Shown piece by piece: positions 16,971-26,969 of a stretch of 64,000 nt of DNA (position 1 is its first letter; each line of letters starts with the position of its first letter). Where the stretch lies: assembly GCF_020905375.1 (NCBI RefSeq), contig NZ_JAJJBU010000031.1:1-64000 (forward strand), given 5' to 3'. A program made the translations under genes and the position numbers. Origin of the DNA: Arthrobacter cryoconiti. Its GTDB lineage: Bacteria; Actinomycetota; Actinomycetes; Actinomycetales; Micrococcaceae. Under the pieces are notes generated by a model that did not search any database, was not told the origin of the DNA, and saw nothing but the letters and a program-made list of their open reading frames with translations.

Positions 16971-19508
16971 CTACATACGCGCGAAATCCAGTATTTGTAC
17001 GACGGCGGCGCCAGCCTCATTGGAAGCCTCAAGGTCAACGGTAGCCGTGATTGACCAGTCGTGGTTCCCCTCTGGATCAGCCAACGTTTGGCGTACTTTC
17101 CACGTTTCTGCGCTCTCAGTGATCTCCAGCAATGCCGGTCCGCGTGCTGCTGGGCCCGACTCGATGAATTCGTGTTCGTCCCAGTACTCGTCCAGCGCGT
17201 CAGCCCAACGGTCAGCGTTCCAACCGTGATCGCCGTCGAGCTCACCCAACGCTGCAAAGTCGTCATGGGCGGCTAGCTCCACTCGGCGGAACATTTCATT
17301 GCGTACCATGACCCGGAACGCACGGTAGTTATCGCTCAAGCGTGGGGGAGTGGGAGGACCGGCCTGTTCTGTAGCCAGTTCTTCGACATCGCCGCTAGTC
17401 ATCTTCTCCCACTCATCCAGGAGGCTGGAGTCAACTTGCCGGACGAGTTCACCCAACCAAGAGATGATGTCTTGGAGATCTTCCCGGAGTGCGTCTTGGG
17501 GGACTGTTTGTCGCAAAGCTTTGTAAGCGTCCGTGAGGTAACGCAGAACGATTCCTTCGGACCGGGCCAGCGAGTAATACTGGACGTATTCGCCGAAGTT
17601 CATGGCGCGCTCATACAGATCTCGAATGATCGACTTAGGGCTTAGCTCAAAATCTCCGACCCATGGTGCACCCTTGCGATATACATCGAAAGCGCCAAAC
17701 AGCAGCTCAGCTAGCGGCATCGGGTACGTGACCTCGTCCAAGATGGCCATACGTTCGTCGTATTCGATGCCCTCGGCCTTCATCGCCGTGATTTTTTCAG
17801 TCCTAGAGTGCCTGAGCTGGGCGCTGAGAATCTGACGTGGTTTCTCCAACGTGGATTCTATGACGGAAATGACGTCCAGTGCATAGCTGGGGGACTCGGA
17901 ATCCAGAAGGTCCAAAGCTGCTAACGCGAACGGAGACAATGGCTGGTTCAAGGCAAAGTTCATTTGCAAATGAGTTGTCAGACGAACGGTGCGTCCGTCT
18001 GACTCCAATTCGTCCGCCGGGATTCGTTCCACAATGCCTGCACCAAGCAATTCGCGGTAAATACCCAACGCTTTACGGAACAACGTGCGTTGGGCCGACG
18101 GCGATTCATGGTTCTCACTCAAGAGCTTGCGGGCAGCTTGGAACGGATCCCCGGGGCGTTCGAGCAGGTTCAGCAGCATGGCGTGAGTGAGCACAAAGCT
18201 GGATGTCAGCGGTTCGGGGACCGACTCGGAAAGCCGGATAAAAGTGGGTTCACCCCAGCTGACAAAGCCCTGCTGGGGCTTTTTCTTGACTACTTGGCGC
18301 AGCTTTTTTGCATCGTCACCAAACTTAGCCATCGCTTTAGCCATAGCTTTAGTGTTCTCAATGACATGCTCAGGTGCCTGCACAATGACCGTACCTGCCG
18401 TGTCATAACCGGCGCGGCCGGCCCGCCCGGCGATCTGCTGGAACTCGCGTACCTGCAACACGCGGGTGCGCACGCCGTCGTACTTACTCAGTGCTGTCAG
18501 CAGAACAGTACGAATCGGGACATTGATGCCCACCCCCAAGGTGTCAGTCCCGCAGATGACCTTCATCAGTCCGGCCTGGGCCAACTGCTCAACAAGCCGG
18601 CGGTACTTAGGCAGCATTCCAGCATGGTGGACGCCTATACCGTGACGCACCAGGCGGTTGAGAGTCTTGCCAAAACCTGCTGAGAAACGGAACCCGGCAA
18701 TGAGCTCGCCGATCTTGTCCTTCTCTTCGCGGGTACAGACGTTGATACTCATCAGATTCTGTGCCCGGTCAATGGCTTCGGCCTGGCTGAAATGCACGAC
18801 ATAAACGGGGACCTGCTTGGTGGCGAGCAGTTCCTCCAAGGATTCATGCACACCAGTCGTGACGTAGTAGTAATGCAAGGGGATGGGCCGCACGGCGGAT
18901 GACACGGTGGTGGTAACCCGGTTTGTCAGCTGCGTCAGTTCCTTTTCGAAACGGCTGACATCACCCAACGTGGCACTCATGAGCAAGAACTGCGATTGCG
19001 GCAGCTCCATGAGTGGAACCTGCCAGGCCCAGCCACGTTGCGGGTCCGAATAATAGTGAAACTCGTCCATGATGATGACGCCTACATCGGCATTTTCGCC
19101 TTCACGCAAAGCAATGTTTGCCAGTATCTCCGCCGTGCAGCAAATAATCGGTGCGTCTTGGTTTACGGAGGAGTCCCCGGTGATCATGCCAACGTTCTCG
19201 GCGCCAAAGATCTCGCAGAGAGCAAAGAACTTCTCGGACACAAGCGCCTTGATCGGTGCCGTGTAGTAACTGGATGCACCCCGAGCCATGGCGTTGAAAT
19301 GTGCGGCGATCGCAACCATCGATTTACCGGATCCCGTGGGCGTGGACAGGATCACGTTGTTGCCGCTGACCAACTCGATGGTGGCATCTTCCTGGGCAGG
19401 GTACAACTCCAACCCACGGTCCATGGTCCACTCCAAAAATGCTTCCAAAACGTCATCGTCGCTGGAGGTCTGTGGGTCAAGGCCGGAGAGTTGTTCAAAA
19501 AGATTCAT
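16971..19508 (-). CDS. SKI2-like DExH helicase with DUF3516
   Basis: This 845-residue protein is a superfamily 2 helicase related to the Ski2/Mtr4 RNA helicases. Motif I STPTGSGKS is at about 55-63, motif II MDEFHYY near 147, motif III LLMSATLGD near 173 and motif VI QIAGRAGRAG near 357. The last 400 residues correspond to DUF3516, typical of actinobacterial members. Its biological substrate is not settled; RNA or DNA remodelling is expected. The ATG has a strong CTGGAGGAAC site. It leads a minus-strand group with a GNAT and an S33 peptidase, but there is no clear functional link between the three. Confidence 0.92.
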   Translation of the reverse strand: MNLFEQLSGLDPQTSSDDDVLEAFLEWTMDRGLELYPAQEDATIELVSGNNVILSTPTGSGKSMVAIAAHFNAMARGASSYYTAPIKALVSEKFFALCEIFGAENVGMITGDSSVNQDAPIICCTAEILANIALREGENADVGVIIMDEFHYYSDPQRGWAWQVPLMELPQSQFLLMSATLGDVSRFEKELTQLTNRVTTTVSSAVRPIPLHYYYVTTGVHESLEELLATKQVPVYVVHFSQAEAIDRAQNLMSINVCTREEKDKIGELIAGFRFSAGFGKTLNRLVRHGIGVHHAGMLPKYRRLVEQLAQAGLMKVICGTDTLGVGINVPIRTVLLTALSKYDGVRTRVLQVREFQQIAGRAGRAGYDTAGTVIVQAPEHVIENTKAMAKAMAKFGDDAKKLRQVVKKKPQQGFVSWGEPTFIRLSESVPEPLTSSFVLTHAMLLNLLERPGDPFQAARKLLSENHESPSAQRTLFRKALGIYRELLGAGIVERIPADELESDGRTVRLTTHLQMNFALNQPLSPFALAALDLLDSESPSYALDVISVIESTLEKPRQILSAQLRHSRTEKITAMKAEGIEYDERMAILDEVTYPMPLAELLFGAFDVYRKGAPWVGDFELSPKSIIRDLYERAMNFGEYVQYYSLARSEGIVLRYLTDAYKALRQTVPQDALREDLQDIISWLGELVRQVDSSLLDEWEKMTSGDVEELATEQAGPPTPPRLSDNYRAFRVMVRNEMFRRVELAAHDDFAALGELDGDHGWNADRWADALDEYWDEHEFIESGPAARGPALLEITESAETWKVRQTLADPEGNHDWSITATVDLEASNEAGAAVVQILDFARM

Positions 19509-19652
19509 TGTTCCTCCAGTCTAGGGGCGTCCGCTGTGACAAGATAACGCCAGGGTTATACAGCCGTCCACCTGGGATCCGGCAGAATGGGACAGCGGCA
19601 GTCCACCCGCAAAATGAGCTCACAGAATATGCCCACAGAAAAACTGCGCTGA

Positions 19653-19669
19653 CAGTACCCCTAGTACTG
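19653..19669. promoter_or_regulatory. Palindrome upstream of ABC exporter operon (candidate GntR operator)
   Basis: CAGTAC and GTACTG flank a five-base centre (CCCTA) as a perfect inverted repeat 60 bases before the first ABC gene. The layout (short half-sites, five-base spacer) resembles operators of YtrA-subfamily GntR regulators, and such a regulator is the third gene of the operon. Binding is an inference. Confidence 0.4.
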
Positions 19670-19728
19670 GAGTAGTTTGTTAGCTGAAGCAACTAGTGCC
19701 CGCGGGTACCCAATCGCAAGGAGAATCC

Positions 19729-21471
19729 GTGCTGTATCGGTTGATAGCGCGAAATCTGGCGCCGCATAAAGCGCCGTTAATAGCCATCGTGGTTTTGCAA
19801 TTCCTTTCCACTTTAGCGTCCTTGTATTTGCCAACCCTTAACGCGGACATTATCGATGATGGTGTAGTCAAGGGAGATATCGGGACTATTTACAGTCTCG
19901 GCATGTGGATGCTCGTCATAACGGCTGGCCAGGTGGTCGCTGCTATCGCCGCAACGTTCTTGAGTGCACGGCTGGCCATGGGTGTGGGGCGGCAAATTCG
20001 CAGGGACCTGTTCAACCAAGTGGAGACATTCTCCGCCCAGGAAGTGGGAACCATTGGTGCTCCCTCCCTGATTACCCGGACCACCAATGACGTCCAGCAA
20101 GTTCAAATGCTGACGCTGATGTCTTTTACTCTGATGGTGACGGCCCCCATCATGAGCATCGGTGGAATCATTTTGGCTATGAAACAAGATGTTCCGCTGT
20201 CGGGGCTGCTTCTGGTGATCCTGCCGGTGCTCATCATCGCCATTGCGCTGATCGTGCGGGTACTGGTTCCCACGTTCCGCAAAGTCCAGCACCAGCTCGA
20301 TGACATCAATGGTGTGCTCCGAGAGCAGATCACCGGTATCAGTGTCATCCGCGCTTTCGTGCGCCGTGACTATGAGGCGCAGCGCTTCGATACTGCCAAC
20401 GGGGCCCTGACCGCCTCACAGCTGCGAGCAGGGCGTTTGCTGGCCTTGATGTTCCCGACCATCTTCTTCGTCGTCAATGTCACCAGTGTGGGCGTGCTGT
20501 GGTTTGGTGGGCAGCGGATCGACTCCGGGAGCATGCAGATTGGTGCCCTGACAGCGTTCCTGAGTTACATCATGCTCATTCTCATGTCCGTCATGATGGC
20601 CATGTTCATGTTTATGATGATTCCTCGAGCCGCCGTTAGCGCTGAGCGAATCCAGGAAGTCTTGGATCTGGTGCCCTCTGTTGCTGACACCGTTGATTCC
20701 GTGCACGTGGAACACTTTGACGGGCATCTGTCGGTACGGGATGCGTCGTTCAAGTATCCGGGTGCGCAGGATCCTGTACTTGCCGGCGTGAGTTTTGATG
20801 CGGCACCAGGAACGACGACGGCGGTGATCGGTTCCACGGGTAGCGGCAAGTCCACACTGATAAATCTCATACCCCGGCTCTTGGACGCCACCGTAGGCCA
20901 CATCGAACTAGGTGGCCACAACATCACAGAGGTGACGCTGGAATCCCTGCGCAAATCCATCGGTCTGGTGCCGCAAAAGGCCTATCTGTTTTCGGGGACT
21001 GTGGCCAGCAACGTTCGAATGGGCAAAACTGGGGCCAGTGACGAAGAAGTTTGGGCAGCGCTGGAAGTGGCACAGGCTGCTGACTTCGTCCGTGAGATGC
21101 CAGAGGGCTTGGACGCTCCCATCGAACAGGGTGGTTCCAATGTTTCCGGGGGACAGCGTCAGCGCCTTTGTATTGCGCGCGCCGTCATAGGAAAACCTTC
21201 TCTTTATCTCTTTGACGACAGCTTTTCAGCCCTTGACTATGCCACTGATGCGAAATTGCGGGCCGCGTTGAAGCCAGTGACCACGAATGCTGCTGTGTTA
21301 GTGGTCGCCCAACGGGTAGGTACTATCAGACACGCGGAAAACATCCTGGTGTTGGATGAGGGCAAGCTCGTGGGACAGGGCACTCACGATGAATTGATGC
21401 GTTCATGCCCCACTTACCAAGAAATTGTGACCTCTCAAATGACTGACGAAGATCAGGAGCAATCGGTATGA
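19729..21471 (+). CDS. ABC exporter half-transporter, degenerate-site subunit
   Basis: This 580-residue protein has six membrane segments in the first 310 residues and then an ATPase domain. Walker A is GSTGSGKST near 367, the signature VSGGQRQRL is near 480, and the Walker B region LYLFDDSFSALD near 492 has Asp instead of the usual catalytic Glu. This marks one half of a heterodimeric exporter of the TM287/TM288 and LmrCD type. The GTG at 19729 follows an AAGGAG site by five bases and is preferred over the in-frame upstream start. The next gene overlaps by four bases and encodes the partner. Drugs or lipids are typical substrates; the real one is unknown. Confidence 0.92.
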   Translation: MLYRLIARNLAPHKAPLIAIVVLQFLSTLASLYLPTLNADIIDDGVVKGDIGTIYSLGMWMLVITAGQVVAAIAATFLSARLAMGVGRQIRRDLFNQVETFSAQEVGTIGAPSLITRTTNDVQQVQMLTLMSFTLMVTAPIMSIGGIILAMKQDVPLSGLLLVILPVLIIAIALIVRVLVPTFRKVQHQLDDINGVLREQITGISVIRAFVRRDYEAQRFDTANGALTASQLRAGRLLALMFPTIFFVVNVTSVGVLWFGGQRIDSGSMQIGALTAFLSYIMLILMSVMMAMFMFMMIPRAAVSAERIQEVLDLVPSVADTVDSVHVEHFDGHLSVRDASFKYPGAQDPVLAGVSFDAAPGTTTAVIGSTGSGKSTLINLIPRLLDATVGHIELGGHNITEVTLESLRKSIGLVPQKAYLFSGTVASNVRMGKTGASDEEVWAALEVAQAADFVREMPEGLDAPIEQGGSNVSGGQRQRLCIARAVIGKPSLYLFDDSFSALDYATDAKLRAALKPVTTNAAVLVVAQRVGTIRHAENILVLDEGKLVGQGTHDELMRSCPTYQEIVTSQMTDEDQEQSV

Positions 21472-23402
21472 GCATGATGAGGGGCGGGGGAGGCCCGCCG
21501 CAAAAAGCGATGGCGTTCGGGCCCAGTCTTAAACGAATTCTTCGGCTCATGGCCCCGGACAAGCTACGGATCGCCTGGGTGGTTTTTCTGGCTGCGATCT
21601 CCGTAGGGCTTTCGGTCGTAGCACCAAAAATCTTGGGACAGGCAACCGACATCATCTTCAATGGTGTGGTGGGGCAGATGTTGGCCAAGGAATTCCCGGC
21701 TGGGACTAGCAAAGAGGCGGCTGTGGTGGGCCTGCGTGCGGCTGGTCAGGGCCAGATCGCCGACATGCTCAACGGTATGAATGTAGTCCCCGGTGTAGGC
21801 CTGGACCTTGGCGCCCTCGGCATTGTGCTGATGATCGTTTTAGGTCTTTACATTGTGGCGTTCTTCTTCAACTGGTCTCAAGGATTCATTACGACAGGTA
21901 TTGTCCAGCGGGCCATGTACAGGCTGCGTAGGGACATTGAAAACAAGCTTGACCGGCTCCCCATGTCGCATTTCCAGCAAGAGTCTCGTGGAGATGTGCT
22001 CTCACGCGTCACCAACGACATCGACAATTTCTCCCAGACGCTTAACCAAACACTGACCCAGTTGCTGATCGCTGTGCTCACCGTGGTGGGCGTCCTTGGC
22101 ATGATGTTCTCAATTTCACCACTACTAGCGGGCATTTCCTTGCTGACGGTTCCCATCATCGCCGCACTGACGGTGGTGATCGCTAAACGCTCACGGGTGC
22201 AGTTCATGATGCAGTGGAAGTCCACTGGTGATCTCAACGGTCATGTGGAAGAAATGTTCACCGGTCACGAGGTCGTCAAAGCCTTCGGACAGCAGGACGC
22301 TGCCATCGAAAAGTTCAAAGTCTCCAACGACGAACTCTACGAGTCCAGCGCGAAGGCACAGTTCATCTCCGGGATTATCATGCCGAGCATGAATTTTGTC
22401 TCCAACCTCAACTACGTTGTGGTTGCCGTCCTGGGCGGTATTCAGGTGGCATCTGGCATCCTCACGATCGGTTCGGTTCAGGCGTTCATTCAGTACTCTC
22501 GCCAGTTCAGCCAGCCGATGGCGCAAATTGGAAGTATGATCAATCTTCTCCAATCCGGGGTCGCTTCCGCGGAGCGGGTTTTCGATCTACTTGATGCACC
22601 GGAACAGAGTCCGGATCACCACCCAGCGGAAACTTTGGAGAGGGTCGTTGGCCGCGTTGTGTTTGATCACGTGAACTTTGGATACACACAAGGAGAACAC
22701 CTGATCAAAGACCTATCCTTGGTGGCGGAGCCCGGAGAAACTGTGGCGATCGTAGGTCCGACCGGCGCCGGTAAGACTACGCTTGTCAACCTCCTGATGC
22801 GGTTCTACGAGATAGATTCCGGCACTATCACGATTGATGGGGTAGACACCGCGAAACTCACCCGGGATGATCTTCGCAGTCAGTTCGGGATGGTTCTCCA
22901 AGATGCCTGGCTCTTTGGTGGAACGATCCGAGAAAACTTGGCGTACGGAAAACTCGGTGCCACCGAGGAGGAGATTCTGAGTGCGGCGCAAGCCACGCAT
23001 GTTGATCACTTTGTGAGGTCCCTGCCGGATGGCTACGACACCGTCTTGACCGACGACGGTGGCGGGCTCAGCCAAGGGCAGCGTCAGCTGATGACCATCG
23101 CCAGAGCGTGGATCGCGAATCCCGGGATCCTGATCTTGGATGAGGCGACGAGTTCCGTGGATACCCGCACAGAGGTAATGATCCGCCAGGCCATGAATCG
23201 GCTCCGACGGGATCGCACAAGTTTTGTGATAGCTCATCGACTCTCCACCATTAGGGACGCCGATCTGATTCTCGTCATGCGTGATGGAGAAATTGTGGAA
23301 CAGGGAACTCATGAACAACTCCTAGAACACAAGAATTTCTACTACGATCTGTACATGAGTCAATTTGGCGATCCACTTGTGGAAGAAGTAGAACTGGCGT
23401 GA
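21468..23402 (+). CDS. ABC exporter half-transporter, catalytic-site subunit
   Basis: This 644-residue protein is the partner of the preceding half-transporter. It has a short Gly-rich head, six membrane segments with an extended external loop (about residues 65-110), and an ATPase domain. Walker A is GPTGAGKTT near 429 and Walker B ILILDEATSSVD near 554 keeps the catalytic Glu. Its signature is LSQGQRQLM rather than LSGGQ. Taken together, the two proteins make one normal and one degenerate ATP site, as in TM287/TM288. The start overlaps the previous stop by four bases (ATGA), and the GntR gene overlaps its end in the same way. Confidence 0.92.
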   Translation: MSMMRGGGGPPQKAMAFGPSLKRILRLMAPDKLRIAWVVFLAAISVGLSVVAPKILGQATDIIFNGVVGQMLAKEFPAGTSKEAAVVGLRAAGQGQIADMLNGMNVVPGVGLDLGALGIVLMIVLGLYIVAFFFNWSQGFITTGIVQRAMYRLRRDIENKLDRLPMSHFQQESRGDVLSRVTNDIDNFSQTLNQTLTQLLIAVLTVVGVLGMMFSISPLLAGISLLTVPIIAALTVVIAKRSRVQFMMQWKSTGDLNGHVEEMFTGHEVVKAFGQQDAAIEKFKVSNDELYESSAKAQFISGIIMPSMNFVSNLNYVVVAVLGGIQVASGILTIGSVQAFIQYSRQFSQPMAQIGSMINLLQSGVASAERVFDLLDAPEQSPDHHPAETLERVVGRVVFDHVNFGYTQGEHLIKDLSLVAEPGETVAIVGPTGAGKTTLVNLLMRFYEIDSGTITIDGVDTAKLTRDDLRSQFGMVLQDAWLFGGTIRENLAYGKLGATEEEILSAAQATHVDHFVRSLPDGYDTVLTDDGGGLSQGQRQLMTIARAWIANPGILILDEATSSVDTRTEVMIRQAMNRLRRDRTSFVIAHRLSTIRDADLILVMRDGEIVEQGTHEQLLEHKNFYYDLYMSQFGDPLVEEVELA

Positions 23403-23791
23403 ACGCCATGGAGACGATTGAGCGAAAATGGACGCTGGACCCAGAATCGTCGGTCCCGCCCTTTGATCAAGTGCGCCTGCGGATTCTTGACCTTGCGGCC
23501 TCAGGGGCGTTGGCTGCTGGCACCAAGTTGCCCTCTGTTCGGTCCCTCGCAACGAATCTGGGAATAGCCGTGAATACGGTGGCTAGAGCCTACCGGGAGT
23601 TGGAACAGGCAGGGATTGTTGCCACAGCCGGGCGCAGCGGGACGCTCATCACCTCAGGCGGGGATGTGATCGCGGAGAAGGTCGCAGCGGCGGCGGACGT
23701 TTTTGCCGCCGTCGTGCGGGAAGTCGGGATGCCGACACGTAAAGCCATAGCCTTGGCGTCTGCTGCTCTTGAACGCGGGATGGACGCGTAA
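23399..23791 (+). CDS. GntR-family regulator, YtrA-like
   Basis: This 130-residue protein has an N-terminal winged helix (about residues 25-85) with the GntR hallmark GTKLPSVRSLATNLGIAVNTVARAYRELEQAG. Only about 45 residues follow, so it lacks a large effector domain and belongs to the short YtrA group. Such proteins usually repress the ABC transporter operon they are part of, and here the GTG start overlaps the second ABC gene by four bases. An internal ATG three codons in is an alternative start. The palindrome at 19653-19669 is a candidate operator. Confidence 0.9.
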   Translation: MNAMETIERKWTLDPESSVPPFDQVRLRILDLAASGALAAGTKLPSVRSLATNLGIAVNTVARAYRELEQAGIVATAGRSGTLITSGGDVIAEKVAAAADVFAAVVREVGMPTRKAIALASAALERGMDA

Positions 23792-23803
23792 AAACATCGC
23801 AAT

Positions 23804-23819
23804 GCGTTCGTGTGAACGC
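23804..23819. other. Short inverted repeat after the GntR gene
   Basis: GCGTTC-GTGT-GAACGC is a perfect 6-bp stem with a four-base loop, 12 bases after the regulator's stop codon. It could be a weak terminator or a second operator; there is no T run after it. Confidence 0.3.
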
Positions 23820-23849
23820 CCGGACTCTCTTGCTCATACACACGTCTAT

Positions 23850-23865
23850 TCGAATGAACTTTCGA
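23850..23865. promoter_or_regulatory. Probable LexA (SOS) box upstream of uvrA
   Basis: TCGAATGAACTTTCGA matches the actinobacterial SOS box TCGAAC-N4-GTTCGA at 10 of 12 defined positions, with the right four-base spacer. It lies 63 bases before the uvrA start. LexA control of uvrA is established in many actinobacteria, so the context is right. Confidence 0.65.
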
Positions 23866-23928
23866 GTATACTAATGAGCGTTGGTGCAGTACTACGTCTG
23901 TTGTTTAGGCGGCAATTCAAAGGAAACA

Positions 23929-26820
23929 ATGCCCCAGTCTGATAATTTGCAGCCGGCCGTAAAGCGCCCGGATCTTTCCCGGTTAGTGGTCAAGGGAGCG
24001 CGTGAGAACAATCTTCGCAACGTTGATCTCGACCTGCCCCGTGATGCCATGATTGTCTTCACCGGCTTGTCAGGTTCCGGGAAGTCCTCACTAGCGTTTG
24101 ACACGATCTTTGCCGAAGGTCAGCGCCGTTACGTTGAGTCTCTCTCAGCCTACGCGCGTCAGTTCTTGGGTCAGGTGGATAAGCCCGACGTTGACTTCAT
24201 CGAGGGCCTCTCCCCGGCCGTGTCGATTGACCAGAAGTCGACCTCGAAAAACCCAAGATCAACGGTGGGTACCATCACCGAGATCTATGACTACATGAGA
24301 CTTTTGTGGGCACGGGTTGGTACTCCGCATTGCCCTGTCTGTGGTGAGCCGATTGCAAAGCAGTCCCCGCAGCAGATCGTAGATCAGCTTCTGGAGATGG
24401 AAGACGGCACCCGTTTTCAAGTCTTGGCCCCGGTGGTACGTGCCCGTAAAGGTGAGTTTGTGGATTTGTTCCGGGAACTCACGGCGAAGGGTTACTCACG
24501 CGCCAAAGTGGATGGGGAGCAAGTGCAGCTCTCAGATCCGCCAAAACTGAAAAAGGCATACAAGCACACCATTGAAGTGGTCGTGGATCGACTTGTGGTG
24601 AAAAGCGGAATTCAGCAGCGTCTCACGGACTCCGTGGAGACAGCCCTGGGCTTGGCTGAGGGTCGGGTCGTCGTAGAACTGGTCGATCTCGCGGAGGACG
24701 ATCCCGGACGTCTACGCCAGTTTTCGGAGAATCTCGCCTGTCCTAATGAGCACCCGTTGGCCATCGATGAAATTGAACCGCGCTCCTTCTCCTTCAACAA
24801 TCCTTTTGGCGCTTGTGCGGCATGTAGCGGCATAGGCACCAAGCTTGAAGTCGATGAGGAACTCGTTGTTCCGAATCCTTTTCTTTCCCTGCGCCAAGGT
24901 GCGATCGCACCTTGGTCCTTGGGTGTAGCCACCACGGAATATTGGAACCGCCTGCTCGAAGGACTAGCCGGGGAACTTGGTTTCAATATGGAGGTGCCCT
25001 GGAATAAGTTAGACACCGCATCCCGGACGGCTATTCTGTACGGCAAGGACCACAAAGTAGTTGTGCAGTACAAGAACCGATTTGGTCGCGAACGCAAGTA
25101 CAGTACGGGCTTTGAAGGTGCTGTGCAGTACATTCAGCGTAAACATACGGAAACCGAATCCGATTCTGCGCGGGACCGCTACGCCGAGTACATGCGCCAA
25201 ATTCCATGCCCGTCCTGCGGCGGCGCACGACTGAACCCGGCGTCGTTGTCGGTGCTCATCAATGGCAAGTCAATCGCTGAAGTTTGTGCCCTTTCAATGC
25301 GGGACTGTTTTGGGTTCCTCTCAAATCTGGTGCTGACGGGCCGCGAAGCGCAGATTGCCAGCCAAGTACTCAAGGAGATTCAGGCGCGCCTGAAATTCCT
25401 GCTCGATGTCGGGTTGGAGTACCTGAGCTTGGAACGGGCCTCGGCCACTCTCTCGGGCGGAGAGGCGCAACGCATCCGTCTTGCGACTCAGATTGGATCA
25501 GGGCTGGTCGGAGTGCTGTATGTGCTCGACGAGCCGTCCATTGGTCTGCACCAGCGAGACAACCGTAGGTTGATCGAAACCCTCACTCGTTTGCGGGATC
25601 TTGGCAACACCTTGATCGTGGTTGAGCACGACGAAGACACGATCTCTGAAGCCGACTGGATCGTTGACATAGGCCCGGGCGCTGGCGAACACGGCGGCCA
25701 GGTAGTGCACTCAGGATCCCTGGCTGGACTGCTGGAAAATACCAACTCTCTGACTGGCGACTATCTTTCCGGACGGAAGTCCATCGCCATACCTGCCAAA
25801 CGCCGCAAGTATGACAAGAAGCGCGAACTGAAGGTTATTGGGGCCAAGGAGAACAACCTGTGCACCATCGATGCAGCCTTCCCGCTTGGCCTACTGACCG
25901 CAGTGACCGGGGTTAGCGGTTCAGGTAAGTCCACTTTGGTCAACGAAATCCTCTACAAGGTGCTTGCCAACAAGCTCAATGGTGCCAAACAGGTCGCCGG
26001 ACGGCATCTGCGTGTTGACGGTTTGGAGCACCTGGATAAAGTCGTCCATGTGGACCAAAGCCCGATCGGGCGGACACCGCGTTCCAACCCTGCTACATAC
26101 ACGGGCGTCTTTGATAACATCCGAAAACTCTTTGCCGAAACCAATGAATCCAAGGTTCGCGGCTACCAGCCTGGACGTTTTTCCTTCAACGTCAAGGGTG
26201 GACGTTGCGAAGCGTGCACGGGTGACGGAACACTGAAGATCGAAATGAATTTCCTCCCGGATGTCTACGTCCCGTGCGAGGTATGTCACGGTGCTCGCTA
26301 CAATCGCGAAACCCTGGAGGTGCACTACAAGGGCAAGTCGATTGCGGATGTTCTGAATATGCCCATTGAGGAAGGTGCCGAGTTCTTTGCCGCCTTCACG
26401 CCGATTGCCAGGCACCTGCGGACCCTGGTGGATGTGGGGCTCGGCTACGTCAGGTTGGGGCAGGCCTCGACCACACTTTCTGGGGGCGAAGCGCAGCGTG
26501 TCAAGTTAGCCGCTGAACTACAAAAACGTTCCAACGGGCGCAGCGTCTACGTCTTGGATGAGCCCACCACCGGGCTGCACTTCGAGGACATTCGCAAGCT
26601 GTTACTCGTGCTTCAAGGGCTGGTTGAAAAAGGCAATACCGTCATTGTGATCGAACACAATCTCGACGTCATTAAAAGTGCCGACTGGATAGTAGATATG
26701 GGCCCCGATGGTGGAGTGGGTGGTGGACGCATCATCGCCACGGGGACGCCCGAAAAGGTCGCTAAGAGCACTGAAAGCTACACGGCTTCCTTCCTGGCAG
26801 AAGTGCTCAAGGCTCAATAG
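23929..26820 (+). CDS. uvrA: UvrABC system protein A (damage-sensing ATPase)
   Basis: This 963-residue protein is the damage sensor of nucleotide excision repair. It has two ABC-type ATPase modules with Walker A motifs GLSGSGKSS near residue 45 and GVSGSGKST near 661, and signatures [13 protein letters not shown] and [13 protein letters not shown]. Zinc-binding pairs are visible at [15 protein letters not shown] with CPSCGGARL, and CEACTGDG with CEVCHGARY. The ATG at 23929 follows an AAAGGAAA site and starts the conserved N-terminus. A LexA-like box is 63 bases upstream. A 22-bp perfect palindrome inside the gene (24894-24915) coincides with the conserved GAIAPW region. uvrB and uvrC are on either side within 11 kb. 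Confidence 0.97.
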   Translation: MPQSDNLQPAVKRPDLSRLVVKGARENNLRNVDLDLPRDAMIVFTGLSGSGKSSLAFDTIFAEGQRRYVESLSAYARQFLGQVDKPDVDFIEGLSPAVSIDQKSTSKNPRSTVGTITEIYDYMRLLWARVGTPHCPVCGEPIAKQSPQQIVDQLLEMEDGTRFQVLAPVVRARKGEFVDLFRELTAKGYSRAKVDGEQVQLSDPPKLKKAYKHTIEVVVDRLVVKSGIQQRLTDSVETALGLAEGRVVVELVDLAEDDPGRLRQFSENLACPNEHPLAIDEIEPRSFSFNNPFGACAACSGIGTKLEVDEELVVPNPFLSLRQGAIAPWSLGVATTEYWNRLLEGLAGELGFNMEVPWNKLDTASRTAILYGKDHKVVVQYKNRFGRERKYSTGFEGAVQYIQRKHTETESDSARDRYAEYMRQIPCPSCGGARLNPASLSVLINGKSIAEVCALSMRDCFGFLSNLVLTGREAQIASQVLKEIQARLKFLLDVGLEYLSLERASATLSGGEAQRIRLATQIGSGLVGVLYVLDEPSIGLHQRDNRRLIETLTRLRDLGNTLIVVEHDEDTISEADWIVDIGPGAGEHGGQVVHSGSLAGLLENTNSLTGDYLSGRKSIAIPAKRRKYDKKRELKVIGAKENNLCTIDAAFPLGLLTAVTGVSGSGKSTLVNEILYKVLANKLNGAKQVAGRHLRVDGLEHLDKVVHVDQSPIGRTPRSNPATYTGVFDNIRKLFAETNESKVRGYQPGRFSFNVKGGRCEACTGDGTLKIEMNFLPDVYVPCEVCHGARYNRETLEVHYKGKSIADVLNMPIEEGAEFFAAFTPIARHLRTLVDVGLGYVRLGQASTTLSGGEAQRVKLAAELQKRSNGRSVYVLDEPTTGLHFEDIRKLLLVLQGLVEKGNTVIVIEHNLDVIKSADWIVDMGPDGGVGGGRIIATGTPEKVAKSTESYTASFLAEVLKAQ
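24894..24915. repeat. 22-bp perfect palindrome inside uvrA
   Basis: The half-site CCAAGGTGCGA is followed immediately by its exact reverse complement, with GCGATCGC in the centre. It falls in the codons for QGAIAPW, which are conserved in UvrA, so protein constraint may explain part of it. Confidence 0.85.
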
Positions 26821-26969
26821 CACAAGTATTCCCTTCACGGAATGAATGATGCCCTTCGAATGTGGTTCGTGCGAAGCTATTGACGTGACTACTGCCGTTT
26901 CGGTTGTTTGCCGCGAAGATTTTCCTCTGCCGTGCTTCTCAAGCTTGGTGGGGGCATCGTTGATCATGC

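Noticed and set aside
26854-26875. Possible second SOS box after uvrA
   Set aside because: The half-sites are separated by three rather than four bases and no repair gene follows directly.
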